The translations under genes and the position numbers were made by a program. The notes under the pieces are model-generated. The model ran no database searches. It was given only the letters and a program-made list of their open reading frames with translations, and had not been told where the DNA came from. 64,000 nucleotides of DNA, from NCBI GenBank assembly GCA_963736355.1, contig CAVTOO010000002.1:744001-808000 (forward strand), written 5' to 3'. Shown here one piece after another: positions 46,631 through 57,472 of the stretch. The stretch's first letter is position 1; every line of letters begins with the position of its first letter. Source of the DNA: CAVTOO01 sp963736355. Lineage in GTDB: Bacteria > Pseudomonadota > Alphaproteobacteria > Rhizobiales > Xanthobacteraceae.

Positions 46631-47071
46631 ATGTCGATCGATGACGATCTCTATCTTTTGCAGAGTGTCGCGTCGCTGGCGCCGCTCGGGAATTCCGCAT
46701 TGCGCGTGCTCGCCATCGGCGCAGAGATGCGCAACGTCGCGCATGACAAGGCGCTGTTCGTCGCGGGCGAGGCGGCGGATGCGGCCTTTGTCGTTCAGAG
46801 CGGCACTTTCATCGTCAGGCCCGAGGGCAGCGAGGAGTTTGTCGCGGGGCCCGGCACGCTGTTCGGTCTGAACGCGCTGCTGGTCGAAACACCGCGGCCT
46901 GCGACCGTCATTGCGCTGCAGGATTCCGTCGTGATGCGGATCTCGCGCAATCTGTTTCAGAAGGTGCTTGAGAGCCATCCCGAAGCGGCGGTCGGTCTGC
47001 GTGACGATCTCGCCGCGCGTTCGACCGATATTGCCCGCGACATCATCGCGGTGCGGCGCAAGCTGAGCTGA
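46631..47071 (+). CDS. Cyclic nucleotide-binding domain protein (Crp/Fnr-like, no DNA-binding domain)
   Basis: 146-aa protein that consists of a single cNMP-binding beta-barrel (KALFVAGEAADAAFVVQSGTFIV, PGTLFGLNALLVETPRPATVIALQDSVVMRI) and a short C-terminal helix. It lacks the helix-turn-helix of Crp/Fnr and the usual phosphate-cassette Arg is not obvious, so nucleotide binding is uncertain. It lies 52 bp after the CenR-like gene, suggesting an operon. Intact. Confidence 0.85.
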   Translation: MSIDDDLYLLQSVASLAPLGNSALRVLAIGAEMRNVAHDKALFVAGEAADAAFVVQSGTFIVRPEGSEEFVAGPGTLFGLNALLVETPRPATVIALQDSVVMRISRNLFQKVLESHPEAAVGLRDDLAARSTDIARDIIAVRRKLS

Positions 47072-47074
47072 GGT

Positions 47075-47890
47075 TCAGACCTCGAGGCTCATCGTCACAG
47101 GTACATGATCCGACGGCCGCTCCCAGTCGCGCGCGACACGTGTGATGCGGAAGTCCGACACGCGATCGCCGAGTGCTGGCGAGACCCAGATGTGATCGAG
47201 CCTGCGGCCGCGGTTGGAGGCTTTCCAGTCAGCGGCGCGATAACTCCACCACGTATAGATCTTCTCCGACATCGGGATGCGCGCGCGCGCGACGTCGATC
47301 CAGTTGCCGTGCGCCTGCAGCGCCAGCAGCTTCTCGCATTCGATCGGCGTATGCGACACGACATCCAGCAGTTGCTTGTGCGACCACACATCGTGTTCGT
47401 GCGGGGCGACATTGAGATCGCCGACGAGAATGTGGCGGGCATCTTTTTGCGGATGCAATTCGGAAAAGCCCTTCATCTCGTCGAGAAAGGCGAGCTTGTG
47501 CGCGAACTTCTCGTTGAGCGCGGGGTCGGGAATATCGCCGCCGGCGGGCACGTAGAAATTATGCAGCGTCACGGGATCCTTGAGCCCGGCCTTCTCGCCG
47601 AGCGCCACGCTGATATGGCGGCAATCGGCCTTCTTGCAGAACTCGCGCGTCAGCGTCGAATCGAGCGGCAGCCGCGAGAGAATGGCGACGCCGTGATAGC
47701 CCTTCTGTCCGCTGATGGCGGCATGTTCGTAGCCCAGCCTTTTGAAGCGCTTCATCGGGAAAGCGTCGTCGGGACATTTCGTTTCCTGCAGACACAGCAC
47801 GTCGGGCCGCGTCGCCTTGATGAACTTGGCGACGAGATCGATGCGCAGGCGCACCGAATTGATGTTCCAGGTCGTGACCGTGAGTTTCAT
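47075..47890 (-). CDS. xth: Exodeoxyribonuclease III (ExoIII/XthA family)
   Basis: 271-aa AP endonuclease/3' exonuclease acting in base-excision repair. Endonuclease/exonuclease/phosphatase motifs are all visible: TWNINSVRLRIDLV, LCLQETKCPDD (metal-binding Glu), GDLNVAPHEHDVW, GRRLDHIWVSPAL and the terminal SDHVPVTMSLEV (catalytic Asp-His). Intact. Convergent with the cyclic-nucleotide-binding gene, only 3 bp apart. Confidence 0.95.
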   Translation of the reverse strand: MKLTVTTWNINSVRLRIDLVAKFIKATRPDVLCLQETKCPDDAFPMKRFKRLGYEHAAISGQKGYHGVAILSRLPLDSTLTREFCKKADCRHISVALGEKAGLKDPVTLHNFYVPAGGDIPDPALNEKFAHKLAFLDEMKGFSELHPQKDARHILVGDLNVAPHEHDVWSHKQLLDVVSHTPIECEKLLALQAHGNWIDVARARIPMSEKIYTWWSYRAADWKASNRGRRLDHIWVSPALGDRVSDFRITRVARDWERPSDHVPVTMSLEV

Positions 47891-47951
47891 GAAGCTGCAG
47901 GCGGCCGGAGCAGGGAGGAGCGGCGGACGACATCCGCTCGCTCGTTCCTAT

Positions 47952-47999
47952 AGCGTTTTCAAGCGAAGTGGAAACCGGTTCGCGTTAAGAAAACGCGTC
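47952..47999. repeat. Intergenic dyad repeat, GCGTTTTC type, copy 2
   Basis: Nearly identical to 15574-15620: GCGTTTTCAAGCGAAGTGG, CCGGTTCGCG, then AAGAAAACGCGTC. It lies in the gap between xth and the LolA-like gene, next to the terminator. Confidence 0.8.
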
Positions 48000-48004
48000 A
48001 AAAC

Positions 48005-48054
48005 AAAAAGCTGGAGCCCGGCTTTGTTTTCATCAAAGCCGGAAAGGCTCCAGC
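48005..48054 (-). terminator. Intrinsic terminator of the LolA-like gene
   Basis: On the minus strand, GCTGGAGCC and GGCTCCAGC (48054-48046 with 48018-48010) enclose a second stem CGGCTTTG/CAAAGCCG, followed by CTTTTTG. It begins 17 bp after the stop codon. Confidence 0.85.
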
Positions 48055-48071
48055 CGCTATTTGCGGGCTGC

Positions 48072-48986
48072 TCAATTGCCGGTGGTATTCGGGCGTTCGT
48101 AACGCGTGTAGTCGATCTTGAACATGCCGGGATCGACGCGCTTGGCGGTATCGAGATTATGCACCGCGACGGTCGTGTCGTAGCCCTGCGGATCGGTGAC
48201 GGTCCATTGCTTGAGCTGGAAATCTCGCGCGCCGACCATCAGGATCAGGCGGCTGGTGCCGATCACAGCCTGCTTTTCCTCGATCGTCACCGAGATGAAC
48301 GTGTCGTCGGTGGTGATCTTGACGATATTTGTATCGCGCAACAGGTCGATGCGATCCGACAAAAGATAGCGCAGCGGCGTTTGCGACAGCGGGAACACGT
48401 CCTGCGTCGCAAGCTTGGTGTCGCGCACGATCACCGAGGAGCCGTCGGCAACGATGGCGATGCGGCTCGGCGGATCGTATTCGAAGCGCACCTTGCCGGG
48501 CTTCTGGATGAAGAACTCGCCGGTGGTGCGGCTGCCATCCGGGCCGACCTGGACAAAATTTCCGGTCAGCGTCTGCAGCGACGACAGATAGGTGGAGACC
48601 TTCGCGGCGGCGGCGCGCTGCTCGGGCGTAAAGCTGCCGGTGCTCGCATCGATGCGAAGGTTGCGATCCGGCGGCGGAATGATGGACGGGATCGGGCTGA
48701 TGGTCGCTGTCGGCGGCACCATCGGCATGGCCTGCGCCGGACGCGGCGCGGCCGGGGCGCCGGCGATGGAGCCGGGCGGACGAATCACCTCGCTGTCGCG
48801 ATTCTTCGGCGCGGGGCGCGGCAGCGGTACGTTTTCGCTCGGCTTCTCGGTGGTGCTGCTCGGCCCGAAAATGTTGAACTGCGCGGACGCGCCCGACATC
48901 ATCCCGAGGCAAAGTACGACCGACGCCGAAACGCGCCAGCCGAATTTGCGAATGCTGCCGATCTCAACCAATGGGTCGTCCTTCAA
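48072..48986 (-). CDS. LolA family outer-membrane lipoprotein carrier protein
   Basis: 304-aa periplasmic protein resembling LolA, which shuttles lipoproteins from the LolCDE complex to the outer membrane. A signal peptide (VSASVVLCLGMMSGASAQ) is followed by a roughly 90-residue Pro-rich segment (PLPRPAPKNRDSEVIRPPG and similar) and then the LolA fold (VSTYLSSLQTLTGNFVQVGPDGSRTTGEFFIQKPGKVRFEYDPPS, IVIVRDTKLATQD-like strands). The long Pro-rich insert before the domain is unlike the compact enterobacterial LolA. Intact; the gene lies between ftsK and xth. Confidence 0.88.
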   Translation of the reverse strand: MKDDPLVEIGSIRKFGWRVSASVVLCLGMMSGASAQFNIFGPSSTTEKPSENVPLPRPAPKNRDSEVIRPPGSIAGAPAAPRPAQAMPMVPPTATISPIPSIIPPPDRNLRIDASTGSFTPEQRAAAAKVSTYLSSLQTLTGNFVQVGPDGSRTTGEFFIQKPGKVRFEYDPPSRIAIVADGSSVIVRDTKLATQDVFPLSQTPLRYLLSDRIDLLRDTNIVKITTDDTFISVTIEEKQAVIGTSRLILMVGARDFQLKQWTVTDPQGYDTTVAVHNLDTAKRVDPGMFKIDYTRYERPNTTGN

Positions 48987-49127
48987 GTCGCGCGGTGCGC
49001 CCGATTTCTATGTGGCCCACCTTCTACCAATATCCAAGGGCCAAGATTGAGGCATCTGCGCGGTTTTGGAGCCTTGGGAAGCACTTTCCGGCAAGATTTC
49101 GTGAGGCCCCCGTGACCGGGTGTGCCT

Positions 49128-51597
<2,470 letters not shown>

Positions 51598-51641
51598 GCT
51601 TGGCCCTAATCTTTACCCGTAATCCGCCACTGAGTGCGGCG

Positions 51642-52874
51642 TTAAGTGAGCACGCGGACAAGGCGGTGCAGCGCCTCGGCCGTCGTTTCTGAATCCTGCA
51701 CCATCGCCACGCGCAGATAGCCTGCGCCCGGATTGGAACCATCGGCCTGCACGCGCGCGAGATAACTTCCCGGAATGACGCGCACGCCGCTCTCGCGCCA
51801 CAGCTTCAACGTGATCTCGTCGTCGGCGCCGAGCGCGGAGACGTCGAGCCACAGAAAGAAGCCGCCCGCGGGGCGCTTGTAACCGAAACGATCGCCGATG
51901 ATCTGGTCGGCGAGATCGAACTTGATGCGATAGAGACGGCGATTTTCCTCGACATGGACTTCGTCGTCATAGGCGGCGGCGCCGACATATTGCGCCGGCA
52001 CCGGCACCTGGGGTGCGGCGACATTGCGCAATTCGTGGAACGCCGCGAGAAAGGATTTGTCGCCGGCGCAGAAGCCGACGCGCATGCCCGGCATGTTGGA
52101 GCGCTTGGACAGCGACTGGAACACGACGACGTTCGAAAAATCGGAGCCGGCGAATTCCAGCATCGAGGCGGGCGCTTCGCGCGTGTAGATTTCCGAATAG
52201 CACTCGTCGGAAAAAATCAGGAAGCCGAATTTGTCGGCGAGCGATTTGAGCTTCGCGAGATACGCTCCATCCGCCACCGCGCCTTGCGGATTGGCGGGCG
52301 AGGCAATGAAGAACGCCACCGTGCGGGCGAGCAGCGCATCGCTGAGCGCGGAGAGGTCTGGCAGGAATCCGGTCGCCGCTGTCGTCGGCAGATAAACGGC
52401 TTCGCATTCGGCCGCGGCGGCTGCCGCCGCATAGGCGGCATAGAACGGATTGGGCATCAGGATTGCGGGGCGTCCCGCGCGCGCGGCGACGTAGCGCTTC
52501 GCGGCGATGGCCCCAAGAAAAAGTCCTTCGCGGCTGCCGTTGAGAACCAGCAATTCGGTGTCGGGATCGACCGCGCGCGGCAGCTTGAAGCGCCGGCCGA
52601 GCCAGGCGGCAGCCGACTTGCGGAACGGCTCGATCCCCTTCGTCAGCGGATACTTGCCGAAATCGGCGATGTGCTTCTGCAGGATCGGCCCGACAAAGTC
52701 CGGAACGCCGTGCTGCGGCTCGCCCACGGTGAGGCTGATCGGGGTCTGTAACGGCTTGGAACTGCTCAATAAATCGTTCAGGCGGGCAAACGGTGAGCGC
52801 TCCGCCTCGCGGATGCGGCGCGGCTCGTCGATCGGGGCGGCGGACACGCCGGGCTGAGAGATCGCTTTGGACAT
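51642..52874 (-). CDS. Class I/II aminotransferase, DapC/succinyldiaminopimelate-type
   Basis: PLP-dependent fold-type I aminotransferase of about 410 aa. FARLNDLLSSSKPL, LTVGEPQHGVPDFV and YPLTKGIEPFRKSAAAWL open the substrate domain; the PLP pocket shows SPANPQGAV, FSDECYSEIY and the Schiff-base Lys in VVVFQSLSKRSNMPGMRVGF. This subfamily, next to ftsK in related bacteria, is usually annotated as succinyldiaminopimelate transaminase for lysine/peptidoglycan precursors; the substrate is inferred. The start at 52874 (MSKAISQPG) is preferred over 52931. A CtrA-type site lies 71-85 bp upstream. Confidence 0.88.
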   Translation of the reverse strand: MSKAISQPGVSAAPIDEPRRIREAERSPFARLNDLLSSSKPLQTPISLTVGEPQHGVPDFVGPILQKHIADFGKYPLTKGIEPFRKSAAAWLGRRFKLPRAVDPDTELLVLNGSREGLFLGAIAAKRYVAARAGRPAILMPNPFYAAYAAAAAAAECEAVYLPTTAATGFLPDLSALSDALLARTVAFFIASPANPQGAVADGAYLAKLKSLADKFGFLIFSDECYSEIYTREAPASMLEFAGSDFSNVVVFQSLSKRSNMPGMRVGFCAGDKSFLAAFHELRNVAAPQVPVPAQYVGAAAYDDEVHVEENRRLYRIKFDLADQIIGDRFGYKRPAGGFFLWLDVSALGADDEITLKLWRESGVRVIPGSYLARVQADGSNPGAGYLRVAMVQDSETTAEALHRLVRVLT

Positions 52875-52944
52875 CAACAGGATAACGCTCGTCGCTGCGG
52901 GGCCGGCTGCAGGCGGGGCCCCTCTCACCATAGGAGCGGCGAGG

Positions 52945-52959
52945 TTAAGGCGCGATTAA
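52945..52959. promoter_or_regulatory. CtrA-type binding site upstream of the aminotransferase-ftsK unit
   Basis: TTAA (52945-52948), 7 bases, TTAA (52956-52959) followed by CCAT. This is an exact match to the CtrA consensus TTAA-N7-TTAA and includes the extended TTAACCAT. It is 71-85 bp upstream of the aminotransferase start. ftsK is CtrA-regulated in Caulobacter. Confidence 0.6.
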
Positions 52960-52973
52960 CCATCGACCAAGCA

Positions 52974-53022
52974 GCGCATGATCCCGAAAAGTGGATACCG
53001 GTTTTGGGATCAGATCATGCGC
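52974..53022. repeat. Intergenic dyad repeat, GCGCATGATCCCG-type
   Basis: Arms GCGCATGAT (52974-52982) and ATCATGCGC (53014-53022) around CCGAAAAGTGG...CCGGTTTTGGG. A partial second unit (GTGATCCCGAAAGCATG, then CCGGACTTGATCCGG) follows to about 53060. The internal AAGTGG...ACCGGTT resembles the GCGTTTTC-type repeats. Confidence 0.75.
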
Positions 53023-53095
53023 AGAAAAGCGTGATCCCGAAAGCATGCCACCGGACTTGATCCGGTGGTGATCCGGTTTTACAAGGCCCCCCAAA

Positions 53096-53128
53096 AGAGA
53101 AGGGCTCCAGCTTGCGCTGGAGCCCTTC
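53096..53128 (-). terminator. Intrinsic terminator after the first amt gene
   Basis: A perfect 13-bp stem GAAGGGCTCCAGC/GCTGGAGCCCTTC (53099-53111 with 53116-53128) and a 4-base loop; on the minus strand it is followed by TCTTTTGG. It lies about 80 bp beyond the amt stop codon. Confidence 0.85.
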
Positions 53129-53206
53129 GACGGACGGGACCTTGCCGGGAATGGCCCCAACCGTTGTTCGTCAGACGAAGGCGGCGAGGTCAGGCCGCCC
53201 AAGCCC

Positions 53207-54655
53207 TTACATGTTGTAGGCGCGCTCGGTGTGCTCGGTGAGATCGAGACCTTCGCGTTCCTTTTCGACGGTGACGCGCAGGCCGACGATCACATCGACG
53301 ATCTTGAACAGGATCGCCGAGCCGATGCCGGACAGAAGCAACGTCGTGCCGACGCCCCACAGTTGCGAGGTCATCTGCGCGGCGAAGTCGTAGTCGCGAT
53401 CTTGCCGAGACGTAGTCGAACACGCCGGTGCCACCGAGAGCCGGGTTCACCAGGATGCCGGTGCCGAGAGCGCCGACGATGCCGCCGACGCAGTGGACGC
53501 CGAACACGTCAAGCGAGTCGTCGTAGCCGAGAGCGTTCTTGATCGCGGTGCAGAAGATCAGGCAGACGATGCCGACAACCAGACCGAGGACGATGGCGCC
53601 CATCGGGCCCGAGAAGCCCGCCGCCGGAGTGACGGCAACGAGACCAGCGATCGCACCCGACAGCGCGCCGAGCAGCGAGGGATGACCCTTGACCAGCCAT
53701 TCGGCGAACATCCAGGACAACGCCGCCGCCGCAGTCGCGACGAAGGTGTTGATCATGGCGAGGCCGGCGGTGCCGGTGGCTTCGAGGTTCGATCCGGCGT
53801 TGAAGCCGAACCAACCCACCCAGAGGAGCGCCGCGCCGATCATGGTCATGGTCAGCGAGTGCGGAGCCATCAGGTCCTTGCCGTAGCCGGTGCGCTTGCC
53901 GAGGATGATCGCACCAACGAGACCGGCGATACCGGCGTTGATGTGCACCACGGTGCCGCCGGCGAAGTCGATCGCGCCCTTCTTGAACAGGAAGCCCGCA
54001 TCGGCCATTGACGCCGTCGAGAGCTGCCTGCGCCGCCACCTTGCCAGCAGCAGTCGGCATCAGCGAGCGTCTTGGCTGCCGCCACGATCGCGTCCGGTCC
54101 GGCCCAGTACCAGACCATGTGCGCCATCGGGAAGTAGATGAAGGTCAGCCAGAGCGGGATGAACAGCGCGAAGGCCGAGAACTTCATGCGCTCGGCGAAG
54201 GCGCCGACGATCAGCGCGGGCGTGATCGCCGCGAACGTCATCTGGAAGCAGATGTAGATGAGTTCGGAGATCGGCGCACCGGCACTGAAGCTCACCGCTT
54301 GCGAGTCCGTGGTGACGCCCATCAGGAAGGCCTTGGAGAAGCCGCCGATGAAGTCGTTACCGCCGGTGAAGGCGAGGCTGTAGCCGTAGACGACCCAGAT
54401 CAGGATCGCGATGCAGACGGTGTAGAACACCTGCGCCAGCACCGAGAGCATGTTCTTGGAACGAACGAGACCACCGTAGAACAGCGCGAGGCCGGGAATA
54501 GTCATGAGCAGAACCAGGACTGTCGAGGTCATCATCCAGGCGTTGTCGCCTTTGTTGACGACGGGCGCGGCCGCTTGCGCGAACGCCGGCGCCGACGCGA
54601 GAAGGCTGACAGCGAGCGCTGCAAACCCCGCGCGGGTTGAACTCTTGAACTTCAT
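53207..54655 (-). CDS. amtB: Ammonium transporter Amt, first copy (three frameshifts)
   Basis: Inner-membrane ammonium channel of the Amt/Mep/Rh family with a cleavable leader (FAALAVSLLASAPAFAQA). After it, WMMTSTVLVLLMTIPGLALFYGGLVRSKN is the family signature; AGGTVVHINAGIAGLV and the FGVHCVGGIVGALGTGI twin-His region follow. Breaks occur at about 54050 and 54010 (around AAAGKVAAQAALDGV and ADAGFLFKKGAIDF) and at about 53400 before DYDFAAQMTSQLWGV. The C-terminus EREGLDLTEHTERAYNM is the PII-contact tail. Reconstructed length about 482 aa. glnK lies just upstream. Confidence 0.93.
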
Positions 54656-54695
54656 TTGAATGGCTCCGATTGACATGAGGAATGGCGCGGAAATC

Positions 54696-55034
54696 TTAGA
54701 GGGCCGCGGCGTCGGCCTCGCCGGTGCGAATGCGCACCGCGTGCTCGAGGCTGATGACGAAGATTTTGCCGTCGCCGATCTGGCCGGTCTTGGCCGCGCC
54801 GACGATGGTCTCGATGGTCTTGTCCACCTGGTTGGACGCAACCGCGACCTCGATCTTGATCTTGGGCAGGAAGCTGACGGCGTATTCGGCGCCGCGATAG
54901 ATTTCCGTATGGCCTTTCTGTCGGCCGTATCCCTTCACCTCAGTCACAGTCAGTCCGTGCACGCCGATCGCTGTCAGCGCGTCGCGGACTTCTTCGAGTT
55001 TGAATGGCTTTATGATCGCCATGACGATTTTCAT
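54696..55034 (-). CDS. glnK: PII signal-transduction protein GlnK, first copy
   Basis: 112-aa trimeric nitrogen regulator that senses ATP/ADP and 2-oxoglutarate, is uridylylated by GlnD, and plugs the adjacent Amt channel. MKIVMAIIKPFKLEEVRDALTAIG starts the protein; the T-loop KGYGRQKGHTEIYRGAEY keeps Tyr51; GDGKIFVISLEHAVRIRTGE is the B/C-loop region. Intact. It precedes amt by 40 bp, an operon. A sigma-54-type promoter candidate lies about 105 bp upstream. Confidence 0.95.
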   Translation of the reverse strand: MKIVMAIIKPFKLEEVRDALTAIGVHGLTVTEVKGYGRQKGHTEIYRGAEYAVSFLPKIKIEVAVASNQVDKTIETIVGAAKTGQIGDGKIFVISLEHAVRIRTGEADAAAL

Positions 55035-55139
55035 GAGAACAATCCCCGCATAAGCCCGGCTGGTACGAAGCCGGGCGGTTTCAGCCGAATGACCCCGCGC
55101 CAAAAGAAGGCAGACGCAGGCACCGCCGAGGAAGAGAGA

Positions 55140-55155
55140 ATCAAATGCCGTGCCA
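55140..55155 (-). promoter_or_regulatory. Candidate sigma-54 promoter of the first glnK-amt operon
   Basis: Minus strand TGGCAC-GGCAT-TTGAT. The -24 element is a perfect TGGCAC and spacing to the -12 element is correct; the -12 element is TTGAT rather than TTGC(A/T), so one conserved base differs. It is about 105 bp before glnK. NtrC/sigma-54 control of glnK-amt is established in many proteobacteria. Confidence 0.5.
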
Positions 55156-55228
55156 GTCGCGCTGCGATCCCTAACGATTTATGAATCCAAGGGTTTTTGC
55201 CCTGTCCGCATGCAGCTGCCTTGAGGGG

Positions 55229-55244
55229 TGTGCGGAACCGCACA
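55229..55244. promoter_or_regulatory. Inverted repeat upstream of the sigma-54 candidate (possible NtrC site)
   Basis: TGTGCGG-AA-CCGCACA, a perfect 7-bp dyad, flanked by GGTG and CACC. Its centre is about 110 bp upstream of the expected transcription start, where activators of sigma-54 promoters bind. It shares the GCAC/GTGC character of NtrC sites but is not an exact match. Confidence 0.4.
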
Positions 55245-55458
55245 GCACCTAGCCATACATGCTTAAAAACTAGGCAGCGGCGAGTCAGCTGCGCAGGAGG
55301 CAGGCAGAGCATGTTCTGAACCACAACCCGAAGTTGCGGTTTAGCCCTCCGGCATCGAAAATCGATCGGCGGACATTGGGGCGGTGCTTCGGATATCCTG
55401 CGCCGGCTGACCGCAGTCCCACCTCAAAACATTTCAGCGGCGGCCGGGGGAGAGACGC

Positions 55459-56443
55459 ATGCAGAAGACTTATCGAATCGTCGTCGCGGGTGTTCTGGCG
55501 GCGGTGTCGGCGGCCGCAATGGCGTCCCCGGCATTGGCGGACTGGCCGATGGACAAGACGATGACGATCGTCGTGCCGCGTCCGGCCGGGACCGGCGGCG
55601 ACGTGCTGGCGCGCATTATCGCCGACGGCCTCATGAAGAAGTGGGGCAACACCATCGTCATCGAGAATCGCGCCGCCGATGGCGGCAATGCGGGACAGGA
55701 TCACGTCGCGAAATCCGCGGCCGATGGCTACACCTGGATTCACACCTCGCCTGCGCCAGGCGCCAACAATCACCTCACGTCGAAAAAGAAGCTGCCGTAC
55801 ACGATGGCGGATTTCTCCGCCGCCACCCTCACCAACGAGACGGATATGGTCGTGGTGGTGCGTCCCGAACTCTCCGGCGAAAAGCATGAAAGAGCTGATC
55901 GCGCTCGCGCAGTCCAAATCAGGCGCGCTCAAATATGCGCATCCCGGCGACGGCACCTATTCGCACATGACAGGTCTGGCGCTTCAGGATCTCGCTGGCG
56001 TCAAGTTCGACATGGTGGCTTCGCGCGGTGCGGCGTTGCAGATGCAGGCTAATCTTGCTTCGGGTCAGATCGATGTCATCGTCGATCAGGCGCCGACCTA
56101 CATCACGCTGATCAAGGAAGGCAAAGTGCGTCCGCTGGCGGTCGCCGGCGACAAGCGCTCCGCGCTGCTGCCGGACGTGCCGACATTGAAGGAGATCGGC
56201 ATCAATTTCACCGCTGCGCCCTGGTACGGCATGCAGGGGCCGAAAGGCGTGCCGCAGAACATCCTTGCCGCATTCAGCAAGGCGATCGGCGAGGTGCTGA
56301 GCGATCCCGCCTACAAGGAGCGTCTCGACAAGGGCGGGCTGACGCCGCGCACGACGACGCCTGCGGAATTCGCCGCTCTGCTCGACGACGAAATCAAGAA
56401 GTGGAAGCCGGTCGTCGAGAAGTACAATATCCAGACCGATTGA
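55459..56443 (+). CDS. Tripartite tricarboxylate transporter substrate-binding protein, Bug family (frameshifted)
   Basis: Periplasmic solute receptor of the TctC/Bug family. A signal peptide (YRIVVAGVLAAVSAAAMASPALA) precedes WPMDKTMTIVVPRPAGTGGDVLARI, a typical ligand-binding loop. The frame breaks at about 55880 between VVVVRPEL and SMKELIALAQSKSGALKYAHPGDGT; the remainder through GQIDVIVDQAPTYITLI and DVPTLKEIGINF is intact. Reconstructed length about 327 aa. No TctA/TctB membrane genes are adjacent, so it is an orphan receptor, common for this family. Ligand unknown. Confidence 0.9.
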
Positions 56444-56445
56444 CC

Positions 56446-56581
56446 TGTCATGCCCGCAAAGGCGGGCATCCAGTACGCCGCAGCATCAATATAGATATCG
56501 AAGCGCTTGCGATTACTGGATCGTCCGCTGGAGCCTGTGCTCGGGCCGGCGAAGCCGGACCCGAGTGCGGACGATGACACT
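56446..56581. repeat. Composite palindromic repeat, GTCATGCCCGC-type
   Basis: TGTCATGCCCGCAAAGGCGGGCATCCAGTA at the left, then a spacer, then TACTGGATCGTCCGC...GCGGACGATGACA. The outer arms are inverted, giving a two-unit architecture like the other composite repeats. Located between the receptor gene and the convergent alaX-type gene. Confidence 0.8.
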
Positions 56582-56587
56582 TGCATC

Positions 56588-57304
56588 TCAATCAACCAGC
56601 GCGAGCCGCATCCGCCGGTTGTGCCGGCCCTTGTTCTCGATCTTGAGAATACGGCAGGGCCGGCTCGCGCCGGTCGAAGAAAGATGCGTGCCGCCGCAGG
56701 CCTGTCGGTCGATGCCCGCAATTTCCACGACACGCACAAGGCCGTCGGGTTGTGCGGGCGGTGCCACCGATTTCGAGCGGAACATGCCGGGCGTCGCTTC
56801 CGCTTCGCCGCGCGGAATGTAGAGTGTGTTGATCGCCACGTCCTGACGCAGGATGTCGTTGATCGGCCCTTCGAGGGCGCGCAGGCGATCATTGTCGGCG
56901 TCGGGCAGATCGAAATCGATCCGCAAGGTGGCGTCGGCACTCAGCTGCGCGCCGGTCAGAAGGGCGCCGTCGAAGCCGGTGAAGACGACGCTGTTGGCGA
57001 CATGGGCGAGCGTGTGCAATTCGCGCATCAATGTGCGAAACGGCACGTCGATTTTCAGAAGAACATCGTCACGGATTGAATCGGCATCGGTAAGTTCGAG
57101 CCACGCGCCTCGTTCATCGACCATGATCTGCGTGATCGGAACTTCCGCGCCGCTGGACGCGACGAGCGTTCCCTTGTCGGGCAATTGTCCGCCGCCGCCG
57201 GGAAAGAAGGGAAAGCGATCCACCAGCACGGCGCCCGGCCGCGCATCGATGACCTTCGCGGCGAGTTCGTGGACGTCGGGATGATCCTGGCAGAACAGGC
57301 GCAT
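56588..57304 (-). CDS. Alanyl-tRNA editing protein (AlaX family)
   Basis: Free-standing editing domain related to the second half of alanyl-tRNA synthetase, expected to deacylate Ser- or Gly-tRNA(Ala). The zinc/catalytic motifs are both present: HTLAH (HxxxH) in LMRELHTLAHVANSVVF and CGGTH in DRQACGGTHLSSTGA. DRFPFFPGGGGQLPDKGTL is the Gly-rich motif that marks editing-active AlaX. Length 238 aa from the start MRLFCQDH at 57304; longer in-frame starts are less likely. Intact; placed between the two glnK-amt units. Confidence 0.9.
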   Translation of the reverse strand: MRLFCQDHPDVHELAAKVIDARPGAVLVDRFPFFPGGGGQLPDKGTLVASSGAEVPITQIMVDERGAWLELTDADSIRDDVLLKIDVPFRTLMRELHTLAHVANSVVFTGFDGALLTGAQLSADATLRIDFDLPDADNDRLRALEGPINDILRQDVAINTLYIPRGEAEATPGMFRSKSVAPPAQPDGLVRVVEIAGIDRQACGGTHLSSTGASRPCRILKIENKGRHNRRMRLALVD

Positions 57305-57360
57305 GGAATTAGGAACTATATGCGATCCGGTGCGTCGCACGAATCGGCTTAGCCGATCGT

Positions 57361-57455
57361 GAGGAGCCGCGAATCCGTCTCGGTGGATGAGGATAGTCAT
57401 ACTCACAGGGCTTATGGATTCGAGACGCGCGCTTGGCTGCGCTCCGGACCATGAC
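57361..57455. repeat. Composite palindromic repeat, CCTCATG-type, copy 4 (degenerate)
   Basis: GAGGAGCCGCGAATCCGTCTCG, GGATGAGGATAG and CGAGACGCGC...GCTCCGGACCATGA preserve the layout of the other copies with more mismatches. It follows the second amt gene. Confidence 0.65.
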
Positions 57456-57472
57456 GGCATGCTGCGATACGT

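Larger units (their letters stand above)
55035..55458. other. Divergent intergenic region between glnK and the solute-receptor gene
   Basis: About 425 bp. It contains the sigma-54 candidate (55140-55155) and the 16-bp inverted repeat (55229-55244) for the glnK side. Nothing specific was identified for the rightward receptor gene except a GGGGAGAGA ribosome binding site just before 55459. Confidence 0.6.
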
